DNA of 64,000 bases from NCBI GenBank assembly GCA_911728435.2, contig OU452216.1:8940342-9004341 (forward strand), given 5' to 3'. Source of the stretch: Apoderus coryli (taxonomy: Eukaryota > Arthropoda > Insecta > Coleoptera > Attelabidae). This document shows, in pieces, positions 33,800 through 46,504 of this stretch (position 1 is the first letter of the stretch; every line of letters starts with the position of its first letter). The translations under genes and the position numbers were made by a program. The notes below the pieces were generated by a model that saw nothing but the letters and a program-made list of their open reading frames with translations, was not told the origin of the DNA and did no database searches.

Positions 33800-36440
33800 T
33801 TAATTAATTTTTAATAAAAAAAACACCAAACTGAAAACACCACATGCAGGGTATTATCGCTGTAATCCAGAGTTGATTGGATGAAATTTGACACATGACT
33901 TAAAATTAAGTAATTGGATTGGTTACTATATTTAGTAAAAAATTACCTAAGAAATAATATATTTTTGTTGAATATTATTTCAAAGATTGTAAAATCTTTT
34001 AAATAGTAGATCGATATATTATCTAAGGACCTTTTTTTCGTTCAAAGCAATAAATTGTTCTAACGTCATGTTTAGATAATATTTTTTTTTGTTTCCTTTT
34101 CTTTTGTGGCATAAAGTTACAATCTTTATGATATAACAGTGGTGGCGATTTGCTCAGGGTTGTTTTGCTTGACATTGTCGAAATACCTACTTATTTTTCC
34201 CACACCAAAGTATGATTATTAACGGGCTAGAAAAGATGTGCGAGTTTTCTCCCAGTGCGGCTTTTTATTGGGTACATGCCTGCAATTTTACCAGGCATCA
34301 GTGCACGTATCCCACCCCATATTCAAGGAGAGCGCATTTCATCGAAAAGCTGGAAAACTGAAAAGCTCTACAATGTGACGTAAACACACTTCTACATTTC
34401 GTACACCCAATACACTGACACACACACATAAACACAAGTAGCAAAAATTTTGTATACAGTTTTCGTTCGTAAGCTCGAAAAGCACCGGTAAAAAGCTTCT
34501 ACTGCAATGCTTATTTGTTTTTCTCCAAGATTTGTTGCAATAAAAAGCATCAGCTACGAAATGATGCTGTTAAATTATCTGTTAAAATGAATTTGTAGAA
34601 GTGCCGCCGTGGTTTGTGTTTATTAGTGGTTTTGCTTTAAGTTTAGTGCAAAAACAGGTTTATTTTTAGTGCTGATTGTGTTTATTAGAATCTCACCACA
34701 GGTATGGTCAAAAATATTGATGTATAGCCTCGTTTTTTGCTACTAAGTTCGCTAAACAACGTATAACGGATTGGTTTTATTTTTTTTATATAGGTGAATG
34801 GTAGTACGTTATAAGTTTTCCGGTTATACCGGAAGTTCATATCAAATTTCTTACTACATATTATATTTTTGGATTCCCCATTCATTTTAGAGTATTTTGT
34901 TTCAGCACTTTCCTATAGGTACTTATCTGTAACCGTTTTAGAATAAAAAAAATATTTAAATTTTTTTTTGACCCAAAAAAAGGTATCTCTGCAAAATATT
35001 CGTCATTTGCTCGTTTCAATAGACAGAAGCGTGAAATTTTGAAGGTAGTTCCTAAACATCTTGATTGATTCAACTATTTTGACAGATTGACCCAAAATGT
35101 TACAGGGTGATCACAAATTACTGTAGTATAACCTACTACTAAAAATAGGCATAATACATCAATTTTCTCAAATAGGACACCCTGTATATTATCAAATATC
35201 CTGAAAGACAATTCTAATTTAAAGATTTAAAGGTGATGGTCTCTCTGGAGACCTTCGTCAGGTAGATCCAGGAGAGCGTTTTAGAGAAATTCTTAGTAAT
35301 ATTCGACATTAAGTTGATGCGATGAACCTGTTAAATACCGATCAATAACGGGATCAATTTCGCGTTGGAAAGGTCGAGGATCTGCTTGGAATATCTAGAG
35401 TAGGTAGTAAACATAATTTTCTTTTGAAAATTAGGGTGATGATTTTTTGCGCAAGATTATTTTGAGAATTTCTTGATATTCGGTCTGTAGAACCTTGAGT
35501 ACGTCATTGCCTAGAAACACTGTATTGGAAAATATGCTGTATTGAACGGCATTCCCTTCAGTGGCAATATTAAGTAGAATTTTGGCATGCTATCAAGTAT
35601 GCTTTGTACATAAAACCAAATTGAGAATTTACGCTAGAAATTTATACTTATATTGCGACGATACCCTTAAATTTTATTATATTCTCCTCATTATTGTACT
35701 AGAACAACTTAAACGTCGTATTGACACAAAATGAACTGGCGGTAGGTCTCCCAAGGGACCGATAAGTTAATTCTCCAAGGCAGCAGGACAATAAATCTAA
35801 ATTAAGCCATAAATCACGTAATTTACCCAAAATTACCTGCGTTGGTTGAGAGAAGGGTTGGTTATGTTTATTTGATTCTTTATTACAATTATATAACATT
35901 TAAAGTTAAAACTAACAAGGTTCTAGTAGTGCCTTTAGAAAAATAATTACGAGATACAAGTTTACATAGAAAAACATGTTTTATACCGTGTAGTTAACTT
36001 TCACTGCACACCACTGGATTGCTTCAATCTTGAATTATAGCCAACGTTCGAAAAATTTGAGAAATAACTTCAAAAAGATGCATAGAAAATGTCCAACATC
36101 AAAAATTGAGCATCTGACATAGCCGCAAACTTTGCTATAAAAACATGACTTCCTTTGCTCACCCTGTATAAGTGGATAAATGAAAGAAATATACCGGTCG
36201 AACGCTGTAAGTTTTCTTAAAGAGTGGTTTGAATTTGGGTACAAATTGACATCATTTTATAGGCAAACCTACCAGCATTTTCGCGCTTTCAAGTTAGAGT
36301 TTCTACTGTGATATCCCTCTGGAAGAGACACGAGTGTTTCCCCTGTATAAAGCTGCTGTTTCAGCTAATCTAGTTACTTATTTTAATTAAATTATTGTTA
36401 TACTGTAAGCCACAAAATATTCTTTTCTATTTTGTTTCAG
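33800..36440. other. Intergenic/upstream region of Syt12-like gene
   Basis: A 2.6-kb stretch without a recognised gene. At about 35101-35189 a short MITE-like piece is bounded by TACAGGGTGATC and GACACCCTGTA. The AG acceptor just before the ATG at 36441 implies a 5' untranslated exon somewhere upstream; I could not place it. Confidence 0.4.
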
Positions 36441-39400
36441 ATGGGAAACATCCAATTGGCAATCTCAATACTATGCTTTATCGCCATAATTTTATTGATT
36501 TTTTTCGCTTTTTTCCATTCATTTAACATATTTCACTGGATCACTGCATGGATAAATTCCAACAAAGAGGAGAAAACCGGCTTAACGAGACTGAAAGGTC
36601 ATTACAATGCCAATGGATATTTGGTGAGTGTCTTTTCATTATCGTAACGCTTAACTATTATACACACTGTATATATTTCGCGTAGTTTATGAAATACAAT
36701 GTCTTTTTAAGTAATGAAGGCTCAACATCATCCTAGAACTAATTTTTGAATACTCATAGTACCATTATATTTGATTTTTCTGAGAAAATTGACAAACAGT
36801 GTTGTATAGCTCCATCTAGCGGCTATATATAAGAAATAAATAAAACCACCTATACTTTTTTGATACTCTCAAACATTACCTTTCTACAGAGCCTAATTTT
36901 ATTGAAATCGGACTATCCATACGAAAGTTAAGTAACTTTTTACAAACCAACATTCTCCGGCTCCTCCACCATTTATTTAAGAAGATAGGAGAAAAAGGTT
37001 TATATGAAAAAGTTTTATAATTGTAGTTAGATCATTCTCATTATGTTTAACACTTACGTAATATACCTAAGTATATTTTTAAGTAAACCGTGTTTTTCAA
37101 TTTAGAGTTAGATTTACGCCCTCTAGCGGACATTTTAGGTAACTAAAACTATTTTCGAGCGATTTTCCTTTTCCGCTTTTACTAAAAAAAAATATTCCTA
37201 AGACCGTAACATGATTAGTTTTCGAGATAGAGCCTTTCTTATCTGTATACCCGGTACTTACAATTCATATATGAATTGTAAGTACTCCTTTTCCACTTTT
37301 ACTAAAAAAAAAATATTCCTAAAATCGTAACATGATTACTTTTCAAGATGGAGCCGGCGTCCTTTCTTATCTGTATACCCGGTACTTACAATTTTTTTTT
37401 TAGGAATATTTTTTTTAGTAAATATTTGATATACAAATTATGCTTATGATTTTCCTTTTCCGTTTTTACTAGCGCGGCGTCCTTTCTTATTCATAGGAAT
37501 ATTCATATATGAATTGTAAGTACCGGGTATACAGATAAGAAAGGACGCCGCGCTAGTAAAAGCGGAAAAGGAAAATCGTAAGCATAATTTGTATATCAAA
37601 TATTTACTAAAAAAATATTCCTAAAAAAAAATTGTAAGTACCGGGTATACAGATAAGAAAGCTCTATCTCGAAAGCTAATCATGTTACATTTTAGGAATA
37701 TTTTTTTTAGTAAAAGTGGAAAAGGAGTACTTACAATTCAAGTACTGGGTATACAGATGATATACAAATTATGCTTATGATTTTCCTTTTCCGCTTTTAC
37801 TAAAAAAAAATATTCCTAAAACCGTAACATGATTAGTTTTCGAAATATAGCCGGCGTCCTTTCTTATCTGTATACCCGGTACTTACAATTCATATATGAA
37901 TATTCATATATGATGAATATTCATATATTATGAATATTCATATATGAATTGTAAGTACCGGGTATACAGATAAGGAAAGATGCCAGCTCTATCTCATATA
38001 TTATGAATATTCATATATTATGAATTGTAAGTACCGGGTATACAGATAAGAAAGGACGCCGGCTCTATCTCGAAAACTAATCATGTTACAGTTTTAGGAA
38101 TATTTTTTTTTAATAACACCGGAAAGGAAAATCATAAGCATAATTTGTATATCAAATATTTCTAAAAGAAGGCATGAAGAGAAGGGAATCCAATAATCAA
38201 GAAAATCCTATTAATTTAATAGGTACTTAGTTTAATACAAAAGCCTTGACACCGATAGCGGTTTTAATGCCACGAGCGACTTTTATATCACTGCCAATTT
38301 AAACCTAATATCACTACATGGTGATTCATATAAAGGCAAAAAGCAAGACGTTGAAAGATTGAGGATTCCCTATCAATCACTGTAATAAGCAATAACTCTT
38401 ATTAGAATATAAGACAGTAATTTTTTGTTAAAGGGTTTTTGGCGTCATTGATAGATCGTGCGTTTCGCATGCGAAGGTTCTGGGTTCGAATCCCACCTCT
38501 GACAATATTTTTTTTGAATTTTTTGAATAAAGTTACGTTAGTTTATTGGAAATAATGAAAATAATACAATTATTATTGTTTTGGGAGCGACACAACCTAT
38601 TTGTTTTTATTTTCCAGGTTGATTCTGATTCTGACATTCAACTAGACTGGTCCAGTGGCAGTTTCAAACGCTTCGATTCCGTAGATAGGGATTTCAAAAT
38701 AACTGTAGCTACCACTAGCCTATCAGATTGGCCAACGGATGGAGAACAGGAGAACATCATACCCCCACAACCGTTACGGCCGGCACCAGTGCCTGTAACC
38801 ACCTCTTTAGGGAACATACCATCATCAACAACAGCGGCAGGGATGCTAGGGGCCAAACATGTCGGGTAAGCGGTCATAAAAGTTCTAATCTACTAAATAG
38901 ACAAAATTTGCTGATTCACATTTTTACACAAAAGCGGTATGACGCGAGGAATAGACAATGTGATTGGTTTTTGCAGATCTGAATCACGCCATATAAAGAC
39001 CACATCTATATCACCAATACCTCGCCCGACATCTTCCATAAATGTCAATACACTGCTGTCAAACTTTCCTGGAAATTTATCACCGCCACCACCAGCTGCT
39101 CAACAGAAATCTTTAGTGTCAAGGACACAAAGTGCACCATTAAAGCTATGCGCGGTTCAACAGCAACAACAACAAAGTCATCAGGCACAACAACAACATA
39201 ATTATGCTCAAAATCATTCAAGGATGTCTGAAGTTAAAGGTAAACTAACTATTTTCTTGTAGCTAATTTATTTACACTTAATAATTACACTTAAACAAAC
39301 TAATAAAATTAATGCATTCTATATGACTGTCTTCTCTCCCTGTTACGTTGGCCATATATATGATGGGCCTTCTTTCTCGAACACTTCCAGTGAGTAGTCG

Positions 39401-41077
39401 AGCATTAATCTGATTACTATAATACAGCCAACGCGGGGTGTTGCCGGATGTATTTATTTCTCTCTAAACGTTGGGAACATTTTTATATTGGTTACAATAT
39501 TTCAGAAATTGGAGCGGTACCAAATGAAGACTCCGACATACTTTCAGCTGCCTTCAAACGGGCTTTATCCTGCGACAGTGTCTGTTCAGATACATCAGTA
39601 TCTCTAGCAGATTTAGAGATGTATAATGTAACAGGTTATTTATGTATCGGCCTAGAATACGACAGGTGATGGAACCATAATACGTAGCTAAGTTAATGAT
39701 GGCTGATTTTGCATTGTTTTTCAGTGAGACTTGGGACTTTATTGTGAATGTCCTTGAGGCGAAAGACTTAACAGGTGTCGACAAAATTGACGGTTATTTG
39801 GATACCTATGTTAGAGTATCTTTATTACCGGACAAAGAAGCGACGATCCAGGTAAGACACAATTCATATAAGTACCGGGTAAGTGTAAAGTTATTCGTAC
39901 GTGTTTCAGACTCGAGTGTATCGAAGTTCTGAGAGTCCTAGTTATAAAGAACGATTTCTGTTTACGTTGAATGCCAGGGAACAGTTCCAACGTTCGTTAT
40001 ATTTTCATGTTTACGCTACAAATTTTGTTTCGCATACACTAATTGGTGAGGGCGAGATAAGACTGATGGATTTGAGCTTAAGACAACCTGTGACTACTTG
40101 GGTCACACTAACGGACACAGGTCAGGTAAGAACTATTATTATTTTGATAGTAAGATGTTTGTGGCGACATCTAGTGTGAACTGTTTCACCGGGCATATTG
40201 CCTGCTCACTCTAGATGTCGCCACAAACATCTTATTGCTATTTGGTATCTCCTGCTAGTATAAGATCTCAGGACATCCTTCTGGCACTGATATTTGACAG
40301 GTTATTGGCCCAGAAATTAGGAGTTTGTAACTGTATTCTATGACCGTTACTGAAAATCAAACAACTTCCTTATTTTAATCAATAATGGGAATTTGTTACA
40401 TTTTTCAGAAAGGTACTCAGTTTGGTGAGCTAATGTTCTCCTTAAGTTACCTACCAACAGCGGAAAGACTTACTGTGGTTGTGGTGAAGGCAAGAAATTT
40501 AAAATTCCAATCATCGGGTGATGTTTTTGTAAAAGTACAGTTACATTACTATCACATAACTATATTACATTAAATGTTATGTATTTTTTAAAAGGTTTAC
40601 CTAATGCAACAAAAGAAGAAAATAAATAAGAAAAAAACCTCGACAAAGAAAGATGAACGATGTCCAATCTTTAATGAGGCTATGATGTTTAGTGTACCTG
40701 CGCATACTTTATCGGTAAGTGTTTTTTTTACGTTTGTGACTAGAAAATGGCGCATTCGCATCCTCCTTTCGCGATATCTATGGTTCTATTCTATGACATG
40801 TATTTGACATAAGTCAAACATTATTAGATATGGGCAGATCAATATACAAATGATAGTAGCAATAAAAATTGAAATGTTTAATAATAATTCGTTCTTCCAG
40901 ACAATCCAGCTGCGGTTAACGGTAGCCGAAGCAGCTACTGATGAAAATTCTAAAGCTATACCTGTAGGACATGTAATAGTAGGTTCCCAGGCCAGCGGTA
41001 GATCGTTGAGCCATTGGACGCAAATGCTGACTGCACTTAGGAAACCAGTAGCTATGTGGCATTCACTTAGAAAGTAG
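36441..41077 (+). CDS. Syt12: Synaptotagmin-12-like protein, ten exons
   Basis: Exons: 36441-36623, 38618-38865, 38977-39239, 39506-39665, 39725-39851, 39910-40125, 40409-40534, 40595-40714 and 40901-41077, plus an implied untranslated first exon. All join in frame to 539 residues. Exon 1 encodes a membrane segment (LAISILCFIAIILLIFFAFF) preceded by MGNIQ. A Ser/Pro/Gln-rich linker follows with a glutamine tract. C2A: GYLCIGLEYD, LTGVDKIDGYLDTYVRV; its third loop (YATNFVSHTLIG) has no aspartates. C2B: LMFSLSYLPTAERLTVVVV, basic KKKINKKKTSTKK, almost no loop aspartates, and a HWTQMLTALRKPVAMWHSLR end. The lack of calcium ligands fits the calcium-independent Syt12 group; the exact ortholog call is less sure than the family. 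Expected role: vesicle trafficking. Confidence 0.85.
37180..38165. repeat. Nested foldback repeats in Syt12 intron 1
   Basis: Segments such as GTAAGTACCGGGTATACAGA, AAAGGACGCCGGC and TCATATATGAATTG occur many times in both orientations, forming nested palindromes. It looks like repeated insertion of one foldback/MITE family into itself. Confidence 0.85.
38441..38506 (+). pseudogene. tRNA-like sequence in Syt12 intron
   Basis: Has an A-box-like TGGCGTCATTGATAGA and a strong T arm GGGTTCGAATCCC, ends CACCTCTGACA, then a T run that could stop Pol III. The rest does not fold as a normal tRNA. Its 3' part matches the tRNA-like sequence in the other synaptotagmin gene (CCCACCTCTGTCA). Confidence 0.5.
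40150..40234. repeat. Short inverted repeat in Syt12 intron
   Basis: Arms of about 28 bases (AAGATGTTTGTGGCGACATC and its complement) separated by about 26 bases. A small foldback element or intronic hairpin. Confidence 0.8.
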
Positions 41078-42900
41078 TTTATACCTAATCCAATAATTAT
41101 AAAGTTAATTTTGTATTGGAAATTATTTCAGGACTTCCTACCTACTAGCTTAACATTTTAAAAGTGCCAAATTAATTTCAAACTGACCAAATGGCTAGGT
41201 TATGTTTAATATGACAAGACAAAAGTGTCTCAAAAACAATGATACCTACATAGATGAAGAGAGAACTTTTCGGTCTCATAACATAACCCTATTTTATAAA
41301 TTTTGTGTTTTAAAAAAACAGCTCATTGTTATTGGGAAACTATTTACAATTATATAAAGAAATGCTATAGTTACCTACTTATAATGTATAATATAGACCC
41401 AATGCCTTTAATGCCCATGAATTAATATGTGAACAATATCACATAGGATATATGAAGAGAATAATTAATTAAAAATAGGAATATGTGTATCATAATAGTA
41501 GTTTTCTATAACATAACTTTATAGTATTCATTATTCATGTGATAATAAGCCTATTAGATATCATCAGTTGTTGATTAAATATATTAATTGTTAAATATTA
41601 CTATAATAACCATAAATTTATCAAACAAACAAATCTTCATCAGTCTGTAGCTGAAACGAGAACCTATCTAGGTCAGAAATCGAATGTAATATATTTTTCC
41701 TACAGGCGTGCTGTAATAGTTACTTTTCCGCACTGTTTTAATATTGTTATAACTGTCAAACTGACAATTCAAATAACGACAGTTGACACATTTGTCAAAG
41801 ATGCCTTTTGTCACAATGTCAGTTATTTTCTTTGAATAAAAAGTGACAGGAAGGACTATACTAGCAACAAACGCTGATCGGAGTGGATGTTGCATATGGC
41901 GGACCAGTATATCTGGTTTCACAGTGGCGCAGATCCATAAAATATTATTAATAAGCAATAACAAATATTTCTTGAATTCATTACTATTTTATACAAAATG
42001 TTTTCAATCTGATGGAAGTAGGGTAAAGGGTAAATAATAAACACAACTGAGAAAAACAATAACTTATTTATTGACCTTTAAATAAAATTAATTTTGTGTA
42101 TATAATTCTTATTTTTTCGCCATTTACTGTATTGTTCATAATTTATTCTCGTGGTAAAATAACAATTGGAAATAGATTTTTGTAAATACCTATTATTTAT
42201 CATGCAAAACCTAAAATGAATCGAGACCCTCAGTGCGCTGTGGCCTCACAAGACCACTACGCAAGAAAATTACCGTTTTTGAACTGTTTTCGGCGGAGTT
42301 GGAACATACCAAATGTGGATATCCAACATGGCCGTTTCCGCCAGAAATTTTATTTACCATGGTCAGCGGAAAGCCCCTTCCTCTCACTTGATATTCAAAG
42401 GTTATTTTAATATGTCTTAAGGGAAAATGATAAATCAACTAAAAACCGAACATTTTAACAGGTTCTTAGGTATTGTTGGCTGGATAAACAGAAGTAGGTA
42501 AGCTATAAGTACTTCTTATTTAAACAGTTAGACAGTTATTAATATTTATGACAAATCTAGCACTAAGTATCTGACTATATTACTTATAATAGCAATATTA
42601 AAAACAGTGTTGTGAAGTAACTTTACAGCACTGAGAGATATAAGCTCTCTCTCCTCCTTCAAAATATTTTTTTGTTGCTCAAGTTCCATTTTAAATTATC
42701 TTAATTTGCAGCTTGTTTTAAAGACCTTCTAAAAGTTTAGACACAGGCTGTGGCATAATAGAGTTTTTACACAAAACTGTTATTATATATTAAGTTGCGT
42801 CTGTGATTTTCTTTGTAATATAACCCCATATATTTCACTTCTCAGGCTTCTAGGATAGGCAACTATAATCATTTCAACGATTTATGATATTGCTATTATA
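41078..42900. other. Syt12: Downstream region of Syt12
   Basis: Holds the Syt12 3' untranslated region, which I could not delimit. At 42216-42410 the base composition rises (GGATATCCAACATGGCCG), but I found no supported exon. Confidence 0.35.
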
Positions 42901-44110
42901 ACAGGTGATTCAATGAAACGGTACGATTTCAAATAAACAAAAAAAACTGAAATAATATCTTTTTATTAGGTTTAATAAGAAAACCGTATACTACATAGAT
43001 GGAAATTAATATTTAAGTGAAGAAATATTCAGTTTTTGAAGATGATATTGGAAAGGTGGCCTCCATTGTGTCGGACACATTCTTGCAGCCGTAGTACAAA
43101 GCTGTTTAAGACATTGAGTAACATTTCTTGAGGTATTGCTTCCACTTCCTCGCGTATCCGTTCTTTCAAAGCCTCGATAGTTCTTGGGGGGTTAATTTGA
43201 AACACTTTCGACTTAAGATACCCCCAAAGAAAGTAGTCGCATAGGGAGAGGTCCGGACTACGAGGTGGCCAGGGAATATCGCCGTTTTTACTCATAAGAC
43301 GACCGGGGAACGATCTTCTTAGTAAATCCATTGACACTCGTGATGTGTGGCATGTTGCACCATCCTGTTGAAAGGTCGTGTTTTGATTTCTGTAATTCTC
43401 GATTGCCGGAAGAAAAAAATTATTTAACATCTGTCCGTAGCGATCAGAGTTTACTGTTACTGCGTGCCCATCCTCGTCCTCAAAAAAATAAGGTCCGATG
43501 ATGCCTAACGAAGAAATTGCACACCACACGGTTACCTTTTCTGAATATAAGGGTATTTCGTGTAATTGCCGCGGTTTATTGTCGGACCAATGGCGGAAAT
43601 TGTGTTTGCTGACATACCCACTGAGATGAAAGTGAGATTCATCACTCATCCAAAGATTATGCAGCAAGTTGTCGTTTTCATTAATACGCTCCAACATTTG
43701 TTCACAAAACCCTAGTCGGGTGGGATAATCTCGAACGTTAAGGGCTTGCACAATCTGGATTTTGTATGGATAGTAATGGAGTTCTTCATGCAAAATTCTG
43801 CTCGTAGTGGTATAGCTTAATCCCAGGTTTAAGCTCTGGTGTGCGAGCAGTTTTAACACTGCCACCTCTTTTCTGTGATGTTGAACCACAAATGGTAGTG
43901 TAAACGAAACGCTCGTTGTACACGCACAAAACTTTCACCATTTTTGTAATAAGCTTTCACAGCAAATGCGCGTTGTTCACCCGACCACTTCTCCATGATA
44001 ACTAAACTTCCCACTCTCTAGATTCCCAAAGTTTACGTCGCAAGACCGCGGTTCCTCTATTGTTCCGCCCGCAGCGTTGCCAAATCGTGCCGTTTCACTG
44101 AATCACCCGT
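42901..44110 (-). mobile_element. 1.2-kb mariner-like transposon with TIRs
   Basis: The ends are ACAGGTGATTCAATGAAACG and, inverted, ACGGGTGATTCAGTGAAACG, continuing with similar inner bases. TA flanks both ends (42899-42900 and 44111-44112). It contains a decayed transposase on the minus strand. Confidence 0.92.
43029..43996 (-). pseudogene. IS630/Tc1-mariner transposase with internal deletion
   Basis: The N-terminal helix-turn-helix start MEKWSGEQRAFAVKAYYKN is at 43996, but after about 45 codons the frame breaks. The catalytic part is open from 43889 to 43029: SRILHEELHYYPYKIQ, first D in WMSDESHFHLSGYV, second D in TFQQDGATCHTS, third in WPPRSPDLSLCDYFLWG. Relatives have about 60 more residues between the two parts, so the linker is largely deleted. 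Probably not functional, though all three acidic residues remain. Confidence 0.88.
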
Positions 44111-44402
44111 TACCTACCCTAATATACATTGTGATTTTAATATAAGTACCTAATTAAACACTAATAAGTACCTACCTAACCTAGGACCTATTTACTACTT
44201 ACTCATTTAAGTTTTTCACAACTATGACAATAAGACCACTTTATTTGATTTTAATCTGTTAAACTAGTTACCAAAGACCAAATTTCTCTGGTGTTGTTGT
44301 ATTTCTTTATTTGTGTGTTCAAATGAAAACGTTCAACAGAACACCTACTTAATAGTTGTTAAATTTTCCATGATTCTAATTGAATGGTATTTTCTAACAA
44401 AA

Positions 44403-44896
44403 GGCGGGTTTAGCCAACTAATAATGCATAATTTTAGTGCATAATGGATAATTTTTAAAAGATGGCATTTACATGTACCTGTTTATACAACGAATAATGT
44501 ATAATTCATAATTTTCGTTGATAATGCATAAGGTTGGGAACTTTCAACTTTATGCACTAAATTATGCAAAAAAATATCACTACGCATGCGCCGCAAATAA
44601 ATTATAAACACTTGCATAACCTCAATTTACAAAATAAACTAAATAATAATTGAAAATGTGATAATTAACAGAATTTTTAATTTGAAAGCTATTAAAACAT
44701 AAATAAGTCCAACACAAAAGTAAAACCATTATCTTTGAAGACAATGGTAATAGGTTAACCTGCTGTCTAGTCAATTGTCACTTTTCGCATAAAAGTTATG
44801 AGTTGTATAAACACCTATATTTTGTTGTGAATGATCGATTATGCACTATGTATTAAGCATTATTCTTTATCCATTATTAGTTGGCTCAACCCGCCT
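44403..44896. mobile_element. 494-bp MITE with 25-bp TIRs
   Basis: Left end AGGCGGGTTTAGCCAACTAA and right end its complement with one change (T/G); both extend to CTAATAATG. No coding content; inner ATAATGCATAA motifs repeat. The target duplication is not clear. Confidence 0.8.
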
Positions 44897-44911
44897 AAAC
44901 ATTCATTATAT

Positions 44912-45196
44912 TCTGTAAACTATCTCTAATTATATCGCTTTAAAATAAAATATTGCTGTGATATGTGGCAAAATTTGGGTACATATTATTTGTATTGAAA
45001 CAAAGATATTGTAGAAAGGCTTACTCGGTATACCTACTTATTGTTAGAAGAAAGTCAGTACCAGCATTTCTTTTTGTTTATGCTCAACATTATCATCAGG
45101 GAATTGAAACAGAATATTTAATCAACTACTTACCACCATTCAGAATTAATTATTTAAACACCTTATTAGTTGTTACTACTCACTTGTTAGATTATT
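44912..45196. repeat. Flank of inverted gene copy, left part
   Basis: Near-identical to the reverse complement of about 60890-61180, including an accidental open frame starting MAKFGYILFVL on opposite strands in the two places. It continues at 45780 after a MITE interruption. This is the 3' flank of the micro-exon gene copies. Confidence 0.8.
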
Positions 45197-45779
45197 AGGG
45201 AGTTAAGGCAAAACCAAGGACGTATTCGTATCTCCATACGTAAACATGAGATTTTGGTTATGTTTACACTAGATAAGCAGTCATTCAAAATAGAGTTAAG
45301 GTGCCATCCAATACGTATCGTATATGCGGAAGGTAGAGATAACACTTTACTTGAGAAAAAGACTTTTAGATTTTTCTATTTCCATTTACTATGTTGTTAA
45401 CATGATTGTTTTTTTAATCATTAACCAAATACCTATAGGTATATTTTATTATGTATATCTATAAATAATAACAGAAAAATGTTTATAATTGTTACAAAAT
45501 AAACTACTACTGCTAATAATAATAAAGTATTTATTGCAAAATAGCTTACGCTAATTTTTAATATAGATCGACAGTTTTTGTTGTTCTATTCCAGATATTC
45601 GTACAAGTTCATGTAATTCCGACAACAATCGGTTCAATACGTTTAAGTATATGATACGCGTAGAAGTACATATGTTTATGGCCTTCGTATCGTTAAACGT
45701 ATCATAAATTTAGAGAGCGCATGCGTATATGTCAAAAGATACGTTTACGTATACGTCATTGGCGTTGCCTTAACTCCCT
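45197..45779. mobile_element. 583-bp MITE at a defined empty site
   Basis: TIR begins AGGGAGTTAAGGCA on both ends, with further partial pairing (ACGTAT). The sister copy near 60886-60905 has no insertion and reads GATTATTGTTG in the same orientation; here it reads GATTATT, element, ATTGTTG. The target duplication is therefore 3 bp (ATT), which suits a PIF/Harbinger-like element. Confidence 0.85.
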
Positions 45780-45834
45780 ATTGTTGTATATACCTAAACG
45801 TATAATAAAAAATTCTTCTGTTCATACCAAATGT

Positions 45835-45840
45835 TTTATT
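45835..45840 (-). promoter_or_regulatory. Poly(A) signal of inverted micro-exon gene
   Basis: AATAAAACATTT on the minus strand; the same word follows the plus-strand copy at 60838. Confidence 0.5.
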
Positions 45841-46275
45841 ATTTAATCACAAGAAATAAAAAAAATAACATATTGAAATTCGATAGGTAGGTACATAAGT
45901 AAAAAAATAAAAAAATAATATAATTAAATAATTAAATAAAAAATTATTATAGTAAATAAATTCTAGGTACTTCTTTCTTAGGCCTGTCTAATCATTGTCG
46001 GCTGAAAAACAAAACATAAATAATATCATTGAATGTCAAGCATTTTGGTGTCCGACATAATCAGATTCAGTTGTAATTTTGGTTTAATTAGTTAAGGTTG
46101 GTTATCCCTCTCTTAAAACAATCTTCTCTGTGCGACCAATGACAATGATGGATTTGAAACAGAATGTGTATTGCGGCATCTAGCAAAACTATTTGCTTGA
46201 GCAAAGTTAACACAAAATACGATTTTTTCAACATGAATCGAATTATGAAAGTTTCTTGAGAAATAACCTAAACAG

Positions 46276-46354
46276 GGCCGGGGTAGGTGGTGTACTTATT
46301 AAAAATAACTGGATGATGGGTAAATTGCCTAACATGCAGAGGCCAAAAAAAAAA
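46276..46354 (+). mobile_element. Short SINE 3' end with target duplication
   Basis: Runs from GGCCGGGGTAGG to GCAGAGGCC plus an A tail, flanked by AAATAACCTAA(A)CAG on both sides. The same insertion with the same flanks is present, inverted, at about 54486-54590 and 60230-60330, so it predates the duplications of this locus. The 3' end matches the SINE at 4366-4576. Confidence 0.75.
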
Positions 46355-46504
46355 AAATAACCTAACAGAATTATATTCAATACTGTATTAGATGTAGGTT
46401 ATTTACGTAATATTATTACTTTGAACATTTTTGGCTTTTAACTTACTTATTTTTTTTTATGCAGCGGGGTGTTTTTTCTTATTAGACCTCTCCTTATTAG
46501 TTCT

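Noticed and set aside
42216..42410. Open frames on both strands downstream of Syt12
   Set aside because: Overlapping frames in both directions with no homology; more likely non-coding of higher GC.
44965..45198. Frame beginning MAKFGYILFVL, also at 60873 on the other strand
   Set aside because: Its presence in both copies reflects duplicated flank. The copies differ by a frame-neutral indel and substitutions without a coding pattern, one is cut by a MITE, and both lie after the gene's poly(A) signal on the antisense strand.
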